This document shows positions 5,351-5,484 of a stretch of 5,484 nucleotides of DNA, piece after piece (the stretch's first letter is position 1; each line of letters opens with the position of its first letter). The notes under the pieces are model-generated. The model ran no database searches, was not told where the DNA came from, and saw only the letters and a program-made list of their open reading frames with translations. The position numbers and the translations under genes are program-made. The stretch lies in NCBI GenBank assembly GCA_039029515.1, contig JBCCFX010000230.1:1-5484 (forward strand), read 5' to 3'. The stretch is from JBCCFX01 sp039029515 (GTDB lineage: Bacteria; Planctomycetota; Phycisphaerae; Phycisphaerales; SM1A02).

Positions 5351-5484
5351 ATGTCTATCATGAGCGCCGGTTCAGTCGTCATCATCAACGCCCTGGATGG
5401 CACCCAACTTGCTGATGGTTCCACTGTCAGAATTGAGAATGAAGCCGGAGAGGTTCGCATCTTCGAGTTTGATAGCAACAGCCA
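5351..5484 (+). CDS. Partial open reading frame, beta-repeat-like, cut by the window edge
   Basis: From an ATG at 5351 (a second ATG lies at 5360), 44 codons stay open to the right edge. The segment ALDGTQLADGSTVRIENE followed by GEVRIFEFDSNS resembles repeat units found in very large planctomycete surface proteins, in which a DG-T-I pattern precedes FEFD; this is recognition by eye only. There is no Shine-Dalgarno and no signal peptide, and the frame is open backwards through the REP-like hairpin to a stop at 5318-5320. It may be a gene with an unusual start, a gene truncated by the repeat, or a chance frame; the protein-like composition favours the first two. Confidence 0.45.
   Translation, partial: MSIMSAGSVVIINALDGTQLADGSTVRIENEAGEVRIFEFDSNS

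Overview
The window reads as a piece of a GC-rich chromosome from a member of the Planctomycetota, most likely near the Phycisphaerae. The basis is two secreted proteins ending in dockerin-like EF-hand repeats of the NVDDLIAVINAFGPCP type, which are typical of that group, together with a VCBS-type repeat protein and a single-RRM protein. The phylum is an inference from protein style; no rRNA or marker gene is present.

Layout. Positions 1-180 are repeat-rich DNA. An inverted pair of GTAG-footed GC-rich hairpins (REP/BIME-like) is followed by a 105-base array of degenerate 7-base units. A TylF/MycF-family O-methyltransferase gene (245-1195, +) follows, with a strong Shine-Dalgarno. Next is a 153-base leader that can fold into two hairpins, then a 91-residue glycine-tailed RNA-recognition-motif protein (1349-1624, +), closed by a textbook intrinsic terminator (1666-1701). 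A second heptad array (1731-1786) abuts the stop codon of a minus-strand gene (1787-2680). That gene is divergent from a large plus-strand gene (2729-5293). Both encode exported proteins of unknown function with a 'choice-of-anchor E'-like beta domain (one copy and two copies) and two C-terminal dockerin-like repeats each. The larger also carries seven FG-GAP/VCBS repeats, enough for one seven-bladed beta-propeller. A third heptad array (5293-5320) and a third GTAG-footed hairpin (5322-5349) follow. An open reading frame starts right behind the hairpin and runs off the right edge.

How the parts relate. The methyltransferase and RRM genes look like independent housekeeping or accessory units. 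The divergent pair is best read as paralogous surface or secreted proteins built by domain duplication. The most unusual structure is in the DNA between genes. Three intergenic stretches share a 7-base-periodic vocabulary, and two stretches carry REP-like hairpins. This suggests the locus is shaped by dispersed small repeats, possibly spread by a RAYT-type transposase encoded elsewhere. No complete mobile element, tRNA, rRNA, CRISPR or defence system is visible.
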